A stretch of DNA of 64,000 nucleotides from CAWJPY01 sp963844865 (GTDB lineage Bacteria; Acidobacteriota; Thermoanaerobaculia; Thermoanaerobaculales; Sulfomarinibacteraceae). The first letter of the stretch is position 1. Every line of letters starts with the position of its first letter. Shown here in pieces: positions 43,055 to 51,594 of the stretch. Location of the stretch: the NCBI GenBank assembly GCA_963844865.1, contig CAWJPY010000006.1:248001-312000 (forward strand), read 5' to 3'. The notes beneath the pieces are model-generated. The model did no database searches. It was not told where the DNA came from and saw only the letters and a program-made list of their open reading frames with translations. Made by a program: the position numbers and the translations under genes.

Positions 43055-44602
43055 ATGGCAGAAGCCTCATCGGATGGTCGGGCACGCGACGATGTCTCGC
43101 TCACGGACGTTGCTCTGTTCCTCAACCGTCACAAATGGCTCATCGTCGGCAGTGGCGTCGCTGCCGGCGTGCTGACGCTCGCCTTTCTCCTGCTGCTCGT
43201 GCCCCAGACCTACAAGGCGTCGGCGACCGTGGTCGTCGTCCCGTCCAAGTTCTCGTCCGAGCTGAAACCACAGACCCTCACCATCCAGGGGTATCAGAAT
43301 CTCCTGGAGTCGGACGCCGCCGTCGCGGAGACCAAGCGCAAGCTGGTGGAGGCCGGTGACATCGATTCCTCGACGGATCTTCGAGTCGGGCGCAATCTCC
43401 AGACCAGGATCTTCGTGTCGCGTCGCTCCGAAGAGACGGAGCTCGCGCCCATGATCCAAATCGATGCCGAGTTCCAGTCGCCCACGGTCGCGGCCAAGGT
43501 CGCCAACACCTGGGCAGAGGTATTCCTGGAGCGAACCCACACGTTGATGAGCGGCACCACCTCGGCGACGGTGGAGTTCATTGACCAACAGTACCCCCAG
43601 GCGAAGCAGGAGCTGGAGAGCTTGGAACAGCAACGCGTGGAGACGGAAGGCGCCTTCCAAAAGAGACGCAACGACGTGGAAACGAGCTGGGACGTGAAGA
43701 TCGGTCAGGTGAGGAGTGAGAACTCGGAGGATGTGGCCGCGTACCAGGCGGAGACCCGACGCCTGTCCGAGGCCTTTTCTGGGGAGCACACCCTCGACAC
43801 GCGCACGGCACAGGTGAATGCCCTACGGAACGCCTACCGCGACCTCCAGGACGAACAGGCCAGGGTGGAGTCAGCGCTCGATCAGAAGAAGCTGGAGCTC
43901 GAGGCCGCCCGCAAGCAGCTCGAGGTCACGCCCCAGTTCATTACGCTGCACAAGGCGATCACAGACGACGCACTGTGGGAAGCCGTAGCAGCCTCCCCCA
44001 AGAAGGAGAACGCCGACCTCGACGAGCTCCGCGGCAAGACCCTCACGACTCAGGAGATGAATCCTGTCTTCACCGACCTCAGCTCGAAGGCCGCCAACAT
44101 CGAAATGGACCTCAACGCGCTCGTCCCCAGGGCCAAGCAGCTCAGCACGAGGCTTGTCGCGATGGCCCAGGAGCTTCAACACCTCGACACCGCTCTCCGC
44201 ACGGACAACGCCGCCTACGAGAAGCTACAGCGCGAGCGCGAGGCCGGGCTGGAGAACCTGCAGAATGAAGGCAACCTGCAGGTCTCCATCCTCGAACGGC
44301 GGAAGCAGCAGGAGCTGGACGGCATCGACAGGGAGAGGGCCAGCCGCGTCGACCAGCTCACCAGAAGTATCGATCAGCAGCAACAGCTCTTCGCTCAGCT
44401 CGCCCAGAACTACAACGAGGCCACCCTGGCGAAGGCCGATCAGAACGTCGAAGACGTCCGGCTGGCGGCCGATGCCGTGCCACCCGACCACGCGGAGGGG
44501 CGCAGACTGGTCATGAAGACCGTGCTTGCGGCGGGGCTAGGGCTGCTGGTGGGTCTGATGCTCGCGCTGGCCTTGGAGGCTTGGTCGACCGCGAGACCTT
44601 AG
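43055..44602 (+). CDS. Polysaccharide chain-length determinant / co-polymerase (Wzz/GumC family)
   Basis: 515 residues. A first membrane helix at about 29-50 follows the typical LFLNRHKWLIVGSG. The long periplasmic part (about 55-480) begins with the Wzz beta fold (YKASATVVVVPSKFSSE) and continues as coiled coils rich in Glu, Gln and Lys. A second helix lies at about 486-507 after a Pro segment (DAVPPDHAEGRR). There is no cytosolic tyrosine kinase domain, so it is not a full Wzc. It probably sets glycan chain length for the cluster that follows. Confidence 0.88.
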   Translation: MAEASSDGRARDDVSLTDVALFLNRHKWLIVGSGVAAGVLTLAFLLLLVPQTYKASATVVVVPSKFSSELKPQTLTIQGYQNLLESDAAVAETKRKLVEAGDIDSSTDLRVGRNLQTRIFVSRRSEETELAPMIQIDAEFQSPTVAAKVANTWAEVFLERTHTLMSGTTSATVEFIDQQYPQAKQELESLEQQRVETEGAFQKRRNDVETSWDVKIGQVRSENSEDVAAYQAETRRLSEAFSGEHTLDTRTAQVNALRNAYRDLQDEQARVESALDQKKLELEAARKQLEVTPQFITLHKAITDDALWEAVAASPKKENADLDELRGKTLTTQEMNPVFTDLSSKAANIEMDLNALVPRAKQLSTRLVAMAQELQHLDTALRTDNAAYEKLQREREAGLENLQNEGNLQVSILERRKQQELDGIDRERASRVDQLTRSIDQQQQLFAQLAQNYNEATLAKADQNVEDVRLAADAVPPDHAEGRRLVMKTVLAAGLGLLVGLMLALALEAWSTARP

Positions 44603-44813
44603 GCGATCCCAACTCAGGGTGCAGTTCCCACGGGTCTTTGACGCATCGAGGTGGGATGACTCACACGTCCACCGCTGAGTGTCCGGGTATCCGGCGGAGG
44701 CCCCCAAGACACGGTCGCCGTGCATCTCGCGCCCGATGAGGATATCCTTCTGTCAGAATCGTACAGGTGGCCGACCAGAGAACCCCACCGATGAAGGAGG
44801 CAGGACCTCGCGC

Positions 44814-46397
44814 ATGGCCCGAGCTACCCACTCCAGACACTCGCGCTGGGGCTTGATCGCCCGCCGGATCTCGCTCGTGTCGATCGACGGGTTGGTGGGG
44901 GTGACCGCGCTGTACGCCGCGATGAACCTTCGCTTCGAAGCGGACATCCCGTCCTACTATGCGGTCCATCTTCCCATCCTGCTGGCACTGATCGGCATAT
45001 CGAGGTTCCTCGGGTCGGCGGTGTTCCGCCTTTACCGGTGGTCCTTCAGGCACTGGAGCCTCCAGGATGCGCTCCGGCTCGCGGCCGCGTGCCTCCTGGG
45101 AACGGCGATCTTCGCGACCGCGGTCTTCTTCGTGCGGGCAGGCCCACGAATCCACGCCAAGATCGGCCCCCCGCGGTCGGTGGTCATCCTCGAGTTCTTT
45201 CTCGCTTTCACGATGACGGGCGGGATCCGCTTCGCCCCGCGAGCCCTCGCGTTGGAGCTGGCGCGGCGGAGCCGGTCGGGCGTGGGCAAGCGCAGCGGAA
45301 ACGCCACTCTCGTGGTGGGAGGCGGCAGCCAGGGCGAGATGGTGATCCGGGACCTCCAGGCGTCCATGGACCACAACTTCCGGGTGGTGGGGTACATCGA
45401 CGACAAGACCAATCCGGACTCGGTGCTCTGCGGGGTACCGGCGCTGGGTGTGATTGACGACCTCCCGGTGGTGATACGCCAACACCGGGTGAAGGCGCTG
45501 CTCATCGTCACGCCCCGTGTTCCGGCCCATCGGATCCGCGGCATCCACGAGACGTGCTCGGACCTGGGGGTGGACATCCGCCTGCTCCCCGTGGCCTCTG
45601 CGGAGCTGCGGCAGCTCTCGAACGGAGGTCTCCACGAGGGAGGCGCAACGGACCGGAGCCAGGCCAACGCGGTGAGCACAACCGAGGGCCCAGTCGGCCG
45701 CAAGGTGCTCGTTGCCGATCCCACCGGACCCATGGGGAGCTCATTCTGCTCGCTCTTGCTCGAACGCGGCGCCGCGGAGATCGTGCTCATGGGTGACGAC
45801 GACAAGGCCCTCTCCTCCCTGCGTAAGAGGCTCAAGCGAATCGCTTCCGGGGCACAGGTGTCCGTTGTGCGGGTCGACTCGCAGAACGCCGACGACGTCA
45901 AGCGCCAGTTCACGGAGCTTCTTCCCCAGGATGTCTTCTTCCTGGGAGGACGACCCCCCGGCGAGGACGAGGATGAGAGGGAGTACGTGAAGGCGTACTT
46001 GGCGGCAACCAGGTCCCTCGCCAGTGCGGCGGAGTACAGCGGGTCGGAGAGGTTCGTGGTCTTCTCCGATGCGGACGGCTTGAAGCCGATCAGCGTCCTG
46101 CGCGCCATGCTGTCGGTGCACGAGGAGCTGCTCCGCTCGACGGCGCGGACGTCTTCGACCATGTTCTGCGTGGTCCGCGTCGACCGGTCGATGCCCATGA
46201 TGGGGCTGTCCTCTCCCGGCTCTGCTGCGGGGCCGAACGGGCCGCCGCTTTCGGAGGCGGAGGGCGGGTCCCAAGACAAGATCCAGTTGGGCATGTCATG
46301 CGCTGTACCGCTTCTCCAGGCCGCCTACAGCAACTTCGGCGATCTCGCGATCGTCGACATCTGGAGACGTCCCGTGAGCGGCGGCGCCGGGCGTTAG
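44814..46397 (+). CDS. CapD/PglF-like membrane protein with degenerate SDR domain
   Basis: 527 residues from ATG 44814, with AAGGAGG 14 bases upstream. Four N-terminal membrane helices and a first Rossmann domain (TLVVGGGSQGEMVIRDL, near residue 166; VVGYIDDKT) match CapD/FlaA1-type nucleotide-sugar dehydratases. The second, catalytic SDR domain is eroded: the NAD loop reads ADPTGPMGSSF (near 298), and the place of the catalytic Met/Lys (NVMGATKR in active enzymes) reads VLRAMLS. It may be a pseudoenzyme or regulator rather than a dehydratase. The C terminus carries a disordered Gly/Ser/Pro segment. Confidence 0.7.
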   Translation: MARATHSRHSRWGLIARRISLVSIDGLVGVTALYAAMNLRFEADIPSYYAVHLPILLALIGISRFLGSAVFRLYRWSFRHWSLQDALRLAAACLLGTAIFATAVFFVRAGPRIHAKIGPPRSVVILEFFLAFTMTGGIRFAPRALALELARRSRSGVGKRSGNATLVVGGGSQGEMVIRDLQASMDHNFRVVGYIDDKTNPDSVLCGVPALGVIDDLPVVIRQHRVKALLIVTPRVPAHRIRGIHETCSDLGVDIRLLPVASAELRQLSNGGLHEGGATDRSQANAVSTTEGPVGRKVLVADPTGPMGSSFCSLLLERGAAEIVLMGDDDKALSSLRKRLKRIASGAQVSVVRVDSQNADDVKRQFTELLPQDVFFLGGRPPGEDEDEREYVKAYLAATRSLASAAEYSGSERFVVFSDADGLKPISVLRAMLSVHEELLRSTARTSSTMFCVVRVDRSMPMMGLSSPGSAAGPNGPPLSEAEGGSQDKIQLGMSCAVPLLQAAYSNFGDLAIVDIWRRPVSGGAGR

Positions 46398-46411
46398 AGC
46401 GGCGGGGCCGC

Positions 46412-48256
46412 ATGGTGGAAGACGAGGCGATCCCAACGGTGGAGCATCCACAGCACCCTGGGCCGGCGCCCGATCCTGCTGTCATGGCAGCGTGCATCGC
46501 CACGGTGCTGCTCCCCTTCATCACCGTCGCGCTGCCCTACCGCCGCGCCCTCTACGTCCAGGCCGGCGTCGTGGTCGTGCTGATGCTGGCGCTGATCTGC
46601 TGGGCCCTGCTCCGGGGCGACTGGTCGGCGCGCCTTCGCGCTGCCTCTCCGCTGCTGGTGGTGGCGACCGGTCTGTACGCTCTGGTCGCCCTCCTGGGCA
46701 CAGCGGTCGGCCTGGCCGGCGATGCCTCCATACTCGCCGTCGGTGGTCAGTTCACCGCGATGGCGCTGTTGCCGCTCGGCGCGTTGGTGGCGTTGACGGC
46801 CGAGCCCCGGAGAGCCACGACGGCCTTCCTGTACGGAATGGCAGGATCAGTCGCCGGGGCGGCGCTGGCACACGTCACCCTATGGTGGGTGCTCGGACCT
46901 CGAGGGGCCGCGCTGCGTCGTATCACGCTCCCGAACTCCGCTTCGGCGTTCGGGGCCTCTCTCCTGGGCCTGCTCGCCGCCTTGGTCCTCGCCTCTGAGG
47001 GGAGCGTTCCTCGCGCCAGGCGTTTCGGACGGACCGCCGCCATCGTCATCCTCGTGTACATCATTGCCAGTGGGATCCGGGGCCTGTGGATCGTGACGGT
47101 GCTCGCTGCCGGAGCCTTCTTGTATGCGTCCGTTCACCGGCGCCGGGACACCCGTCGCCCTCGGCGCCGGCTTCGAAGCGCCTCGATCCTCACCGCCCCC
47201 GTGATCGTGGCCCTAGCGGCGGCGGGTTGGTGGTTGACACCCCGGGAGAACCTCGCCGGCGATGTCGCACGGCCCCGATCCGACTCGACACTGCCCCGGA
47301 CGGCCGCCGCGGCACCCACCGAGCCGCGGGAGTTCGCCGTCGGACCAGGTCGGCGGAGTCAGCTCGTCCTCGGTCCTCGTGAGGTGAATGCCGACCAGGG
47401 CTACCGCGTCTCCGCCGAGCTGGAGGGATCGGGCACCGGCTCATGCACGCTGGCCCTGGACTGGTTGGGCGCCACGGGCGAGATCATCACCAAGGACCGC
47501 TCGCGGTTCATCGCCGCAGGGCTGCCGGGCGGAACGGCGCTCGTGATCGGCATCCCGGCTCGCGGCAGCCATCGGCTCAGGTCACGGATCGCCTGCAACG
47601 CGTCGGCGAAGGGAGCCTGGACGCTGTCGCGCCTCAGGCTCGAGGAGCTGGGGCCCCGATCGGTCGCCATCGCCGCCAAGCAGCTGCAGACCGTCTTCGC
47701 CAGGGCGGGCCGCGTCGTCTCACCGTCATCGGGGTCGCCCTGGTTCCCTGAACCCTCGCTCAGGCTGCGAGCCGCGGAGAGCCTGACCCTCACCCGCGCT
47801 TTCATGGAGCTTCCTGTCACGCGCAAGCTGATCGGCCGTGGGCTCGGGGCGACTTTCGTATTCACGAAACCGGGTCGCGGCCCGTCCGGTGAGCGCGTCC
47901 TCGTCCACGAGGCGAGCTACGTCCACAACTTCTTCCTGTTCCTCCTCTACAAGCTCGGCCTGGTCGGCACGGTCGGCGCGCTGGCCTCGCTGGCGCTGTT
48001 CATGGCAGTGCCCTTCACAGCTCGTCGCGCTCGGACGGGCTGCGAGATCGAGCGCCGATTTCTCGCTGCGTGCTCGGCAGCCTGGGTGGGCTACCTGGTC
48101 TGGGCCGTCGCCAGCCCGGAGATCATCGACTTCAGAGTGGCGCCGCTGCTCGGCCTGTTGGTGGGCTGCGCGGCGGGCGCGGTTGGTGCCGTTCGGAGTG
48201 AGAATGACGGCGTGGCAGGCGGTACGAGCCACGTCGCGACAGGAGGTGGGCCGTGA
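46412..48256 (+). CDS. O-antigen ligase/polymerase-like membrane protein with lumenal domain
   Basis: 614 residues. About ten hydrophobic helices, interrupted by a soluble insert of about 190 residues (about 300-490) with beta character (YRVSAELEGSGTGSCTLALD). The conserved O-antigen ligase/Wzy feature is the periplasmic loop and helix ASYVHNFFLFLLYKLGLVGT, where the His is typical. It could polymerise repeat units (Wzy) or transfer the glycan to lipid A or a protein (WaaL-like). The stop overlaps the sulfotransferase start, so the two are co-translated. Confidence 0.75.
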   Translation: MVEDEAIPTVEHPQHPGPAPDPAVMAACIATVLLPFITVALPYRRALYVQAGVVVVLMLALICWALLRGDWSARLRAASPLLVVATGLYALVALLGTAVGLAGDASILAVGGQFTAMALLPLGALVALTAEPRRATTAFLYGMAGSVAGAALAHVTLWWVLGPRGAALRRITLPNSASAFGASLLGLLAALVLASEGSVPRARRFGRTAAIVILVYIIASGIRGLWIVTVLAAGAFLYASVHRRRDTRRPRRRLRSASILTAPVIVALAAAGWWLTPRENLAGDVARPRSDSTLPRTAAAAPTEPREFAVGPGRRSQLVLGPREVNADQGYRVSAELEGSGTGSCTLALDWLGATGEIITKDRSRFIAAGLPGGTALVIGIPARGSHRLRSRIACNASAKGAWTLSRLRLEELGPRSVAIAAKQLQTVFARAGRVVSPSSGSPWFPEPSLRLRAAESLTLTRAFMELPVTRKLIGRGLGATFVFTKPGRGPSGERVLVHEASYVHNFFLFLLYKLGLVGTVGALASLALFMAVPFTARRARTGCEIERRFLAACSAAWVGYLVWAVASPEIIDFRVAPLLGLLVGCAAGAVGAVRSENDGVAGGTSHVATGGGP

Positions 48257-49173
48257 GCCGGGGCGCAACGAACCTCGACGCCTCTCCGGACCGCAGTAGG
48301 CAGGGGCCAGTTCCCAGCGGCGCCTCTCCGATCATCGTTCTCGGGGCCGGACGGTCCGGCACCAAGATGCTTCGGGCGCTCCTGGTCGCGAGCCCCGGCA
48401 TGGTGTGCTTCCCGAAGGAGATCAACTACATCTGGAGGCACGGCAATCGCAGCTTCGCCACCGATGAGCTGCCGCCGGACCTGGCCAGGCCGGAGGTGGC
48501 GAGGTACATCCGCCGACGATTCGACAGCTTCGCCAGGGCCCACGGCGGCAGGAGGGTCGTGGAGAAGACGTGCGCCAACACCCTGCGGGTCGACTTTGTA
48601 CGCGCGGTGTTCCCGCACGCGGTGTTCGTCCACCTCGTCCGCGACGGACGTGCTGTCGCGGAGTCGGCGATGCGCCGCTGGCAGACGCCGAACCCGGTGC
48701 GCTACCTCATCCAGAAGGCGCGCTGGGTGCCGCCCCTGGACGTCCCGTACTACGCCTGGCGGTACCTCACCTATCGGCTGAGGCGGAACCGCAACACCAC
48801 CAGCGCATATCAGTCATGGGGACCGCGCTTCGAGGGCCTGGACGCGGCGATCCGATCCCGGAGCCTGATCGAGGTCTGTGGACTGCAGTGGCTCGCGTGT
48901 GTCCGCGCGACATCCGAGGCGCTCTCCCGTCTCCCACCGTCACAGGCGGTGACCATCCGCTACGAGGACCTGGTCGCCAACCCGCTCGACGTGTCCGAGC
49001 GCCTCTACGATCGACTCGACATGCCGTTTCACCCACAGTGCCGTGATTTTGCGCGCGCCGAGATCCACACCGGGAACCTGGAGAAGTGGCAGCAGCGGTT
49101 GTCGACCGACGACATGGACAAGCTGCTTCCGCTCATCGGCGATGAGCTCGCCGCCCTGGGCTATCTCGAGTGA
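48253..49173 (+). CDS. Sulfotransferase family protein
   Basis: 306 residues from GTG 48253 (GTGA overlap). The PAPS 5'-phosphosulfate loop is VLGAGRSGTKMLRALL and the 3'-phosphate motif is VFVHLVRDGRAVAESAMRRW. EKTCANTLR and IRYEDLVANPLDVSERLYD are typical of bacterial and eukaryotic carbohydrate sulfotransferases. It probably transfers sulfate from PAPS to a sugar of the nearby polysaccharide. It is coupled to the ligase/polymerase before it and the WecA-like gene after it. Confidence 0.85.
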   Translation: MSRGATNLDASPDRSRQGPVPSGASPIIVLGAGRSGTKMLRALLVASPGMVCFPKEINYIWRHGNRSFATDELPPDLARPEVARYIRRRFDSFARAHGGRRVVEKTCANTLRVDFVRAVFPHAVFVHLVRDGRAVAESAMRRWQTPNPVRYLIQKARWVPPLDVPYYAWRYLTYRLRRNRNTTSAYQSWGPRFEGLDAAIRSRSLIEVCGLQWLACVRATSEALSRLPPSQAVTIRYEDLVANPLDVSERLYDRLDMPFHPQCRDFARAEIHTGNLEKWQQRLSTDDMDKLLPLIGDELAALGYLE

Positions 49174-50207
49174 TGGCTCTGGAGCTGCAACCGCTCGCGG
49201 GCGTCCTGGTGACGCTCGGTGCCGCGGCACTCACCGCCTTCGGGACCGTGCCTTTCTCCGTGTGGCTGGCCAGGCACACTGGCACCATGGACGTCCCGGC
49301 CGAGCTGAAGATCCACTCCCAGCCCATACCGCGCCTCGGCGGTGTCGGCATCATCATCACCATCGGTCTCTTCGTGGGGCCGGCCGCCGTCCCGTCATTT
49401 GGCGCCCTCGGGCTCCGCGAGGTGTTGCTCGTGTCGGCATGTGCGGCCACCGCGGCCCTCGGGGTGGTGGATGACGTTCGCACCCTACCGCAGACCGTGA
49501 AGTTCGCCGTCGAGGCACTGATCGGGGTCGCGATCGCCGTCGCCGTCGCGCCGTCGTCTCCATGGGGGATGGTTGCGGCCCTGCTGCTGTTCCTAGCGAT
49601 GACCAACGGCTACAACTTCATCGACGGGGTGGACGGGCTGGCGGGCGGCCTCGCCGTCATCCACTTCGCCATCCTCGCCATCTTGATCGAGCTGGGCGGT
49701 GGACATTCCATGGCGGCGTACCTGGCACTGGTCTGCGCCGCCTCCACCCTCGGTTTCCTGCGCGCGAACTGGCCGCCCGCGCGGGTCTTCCTGGGCGATG
49801 GAGGCTCGCTCACCCTCGGCGCTCTGGCCACGGTCTGCTCTCTGGTCTGGATCTATGGGCCGGGCGACCAGACGCTGCGGTGGCCGGCGGCATTGCTGGC
49901 GGCGGCGTTTCCGCTGGGAGAGGTCGGATTCACCGCGATCCGCAGAGTCGTCGCCCGCCGCACGCTCGACCCACGCAGGTTGTTCCCTGGCGACCGGTCC
50001 CACTACTACGACCAGCTCATGGTCCATGCGCGCCTGGAGGCCCGAGCGGTGCTCCTCCCCTCGATTGCCTGCGCCGCGGTCATGGGCGCCGCGGGCGTGG
50101 GTATCATCGCGTTGCCGGTGACGATAGGGGCCACACTGGCGGCTGTGGCGGTCTCCGCCCTGGTGTGGCTCGGCTGGAGGAGCGGCATACGGCTGAGGTC
50201 GGAATGA
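49173..50207 (+). CDS. WecA/MraY-family undecaprenyl-phosphate sugar-1-phosphate transferase
   Basis: 344 residues with about ten membrane helices. Motifs: IPRLGGVGIIITIG, ALGVVDDVRTLP (Mg-binding DD), GYNFIDGVDGLAGGLA, ARVFLGDGGSLTLGA and DRSHYYDQLM. These place it with WecA/TagO/WbpL rather than MraY. It starts lipid-linked glycan assembly by moving GlcNAc-1-P or a related amino sugar to undecaprenyl phosphate. ATG 49173 overlaps the sulfotransferase stop (TGATG). WecB in the same cluster supports amino-sugar use. Confidence 0.9.
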   Translation: MALELQPLAGVLVTLGAAALTAFGTVPFSVWLARHTGTMDVPAELKIHSQPIPRLGGVGIIITIGLFVGPAAVPSFGALGLREVLLVSACAATAALGVVDDVRTLPQTVKFAVEALIGVAIAVAVAPSSPWGMVAALLLFLAMTNGYNFIDGVDGLAGGLAVIHFAILAILIELGGGHSMAAYLALVCAASTLGFLRANWPPARVFLGDGGSLTLGALATVCSLVWIYGPGDQTLRWPAALLAAAFPLGEVGFTAIRRVVARRTLDPRRLFPGDRSHYYDQLMVHARLEARAVLLPSIACAAVMGAAGVGIIALPVTIGATLAAVAVSALVWLGWRSGIRLRSE

Positions 50208-50220
50208 GAGGTACCTGCCC

Positions 50221-51450
50221 ATGAGCGTGAAATCGGGGGCTCTGCCCGGGTTGCTGTCGGGCGAGCCGGAGTTCGAGGACGCGCTTCCCATCGTGCGCCC
50301 CATGATCCCGCCTCTCGATGCCATCGAGGGCCGCCTCGCCCAGGCCATGGCGTCGGGTCAACTGACCAATAACGGCCGCCACGTGCGAGAGCTGGAGGAG
50401 CTGCTGGCGGAGCGCCTCCAGGTGGGGCACGTGGTGTGCGTGGCGAACGGGACCATCGGCCTCGCCATCCTCTGCAAGGCGCTCACGGACCGCGGCGAGG
50501 TGCTGCTGCCGAGCTTCACCTTCTCTGCGACCGCCCACGCCGTCGTCTGGGCGGGCCTGCGGCCCATCTTCGTGGACATCGCAGAAGACGACTTCACGCT
50601 CGATCCCGGCGCGGTGGCAGAACGGATCGGGCCGGACACCGCGGCGGTGTTAGGCGTCCACGTGTACGGCCATCCCTGCCGGATCGCCGACCTGCAGGAG
50701 CTCGCCGATCACCACCAGGTACCGCTGATCTTCGATGCCGCACATGCCTTCGGCAGCTCCTATGAGGGTCGACCAATCGGTGGATTCGGCCTGGCCGAGC
50801 TGTTCAGCTTCCACGCCACGAAGGTCTTCCCGGTGGGAGAGGGAGGAGCGATCACCACCGACGACGAGGCCCTGGCCCGCGAACTCCGGCTGCTCAGGAA
50901 CTTCGGCGACTCGGGCACCGAGAACACGATCAGGCACGGGTGCAACGGGAAGATGCAGGAATTCAACGCGCTGCTCGGACTGGAGAACCTGAAGGTCGTC
51001 GACGAGCACATCGCACGCCGTCGAGCTGTGGGAGCGCTGATGACCGAGCGCCTGTCTTCGCTCCCGGGTCTGGCAATGCAGCGGCACTCACCGTCGGCCG
51101 GGGTCAACTTCCAGAACTTCCCGATCACCGTGGACGGCACGGCGTTCGGCCTCGACCGGGACCTGCTGTGGACCGCGCTGGCGGCTGAGAACGTCTTCTG
51201 CCGGAAGTACTTCTTCCCTCCGCTCCACCGCCACGAGTCCTATTGCGGAGGGGGCGCGCCACCGACGGGCTACAGGCTGCCGGTCACCGACGACGTTGCC
51301 GACAAGGTGCTGTGCGTTCCCATCTACTCCGACATGTCCGACGACACGGCCCGCCGCATCTGCGACTCCATCGAGCGCATCCACCACCACGCGACCAGGA
51401 TCCGAGAGGTCATCGATCGCGGGGATCCGCCACGTGCCACCACCACGTAG
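50221..51450 (+). CDS. DegT/DnrJ/EryC1 family PLP aminotransferase
   Basis: 409 residues. PLP lysine K201 sits in FSFHATKVFPVGEGGAI; the PLP ring is held by D172 in FDAAHAFGSS. The N-terminal substrate region VANGTIGLAIL and PSFTFSATAHAV are usual in sugar 3- or 4-aminotransferases. It would aminate a nucleotide-linked keto sugar, most likely the 4-keto-6-deoxy product of the dehydratase encoded next. It starts 13 bases after the WecA-like gene. Confidence 0.88.
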   Translation: MSVKSGALPGLLSGEPEFEDALPIVRPMIPPLDAIEGRLAQAMASGQLTNNGRHVRELEELLAERLQVGHVVCVANGTIGLAILCKALTDRGEVLLPSFTFSATAHAVVWAGLRPIFVDIAEDDFTLDPGAVAERIGPDTAAVLGVHVYGHPCRIADLQELADHHQVPLIFDAAHAFGSSYEGRPIGGFGLAELFSFHATKVFPVGEGGAITTDDEALARELRLLRNFGDSGTENTIRHGCNGKMQEFNALLGLENLKVVDEHIARRRAVGALMTERLSSLPGLAMQRHSPSAGVNFQNFPITVDGTAFGLDRDLLWTALAAENVFCRKYFFPPLHRHESYCGGGAPPTGYRLPVTDDVADKVLCVPIYSDMSDDTARRICDSIERIHHHATRIREVIDRGDPPRATTT

Positions 51451-51594
51451 TCCCAAGCCCGGCGACCGACGATCCACGTCTCGGGAACCGCACGGGGCCG
51501 GGCTCCGGCCTCCGTCGAGCCGTCCTATCCTGAGCCTTCATCACGTGATAGAGTCAGTCGAGGAAACGCCTGGGCATTGGAACGAGGAGGATTG

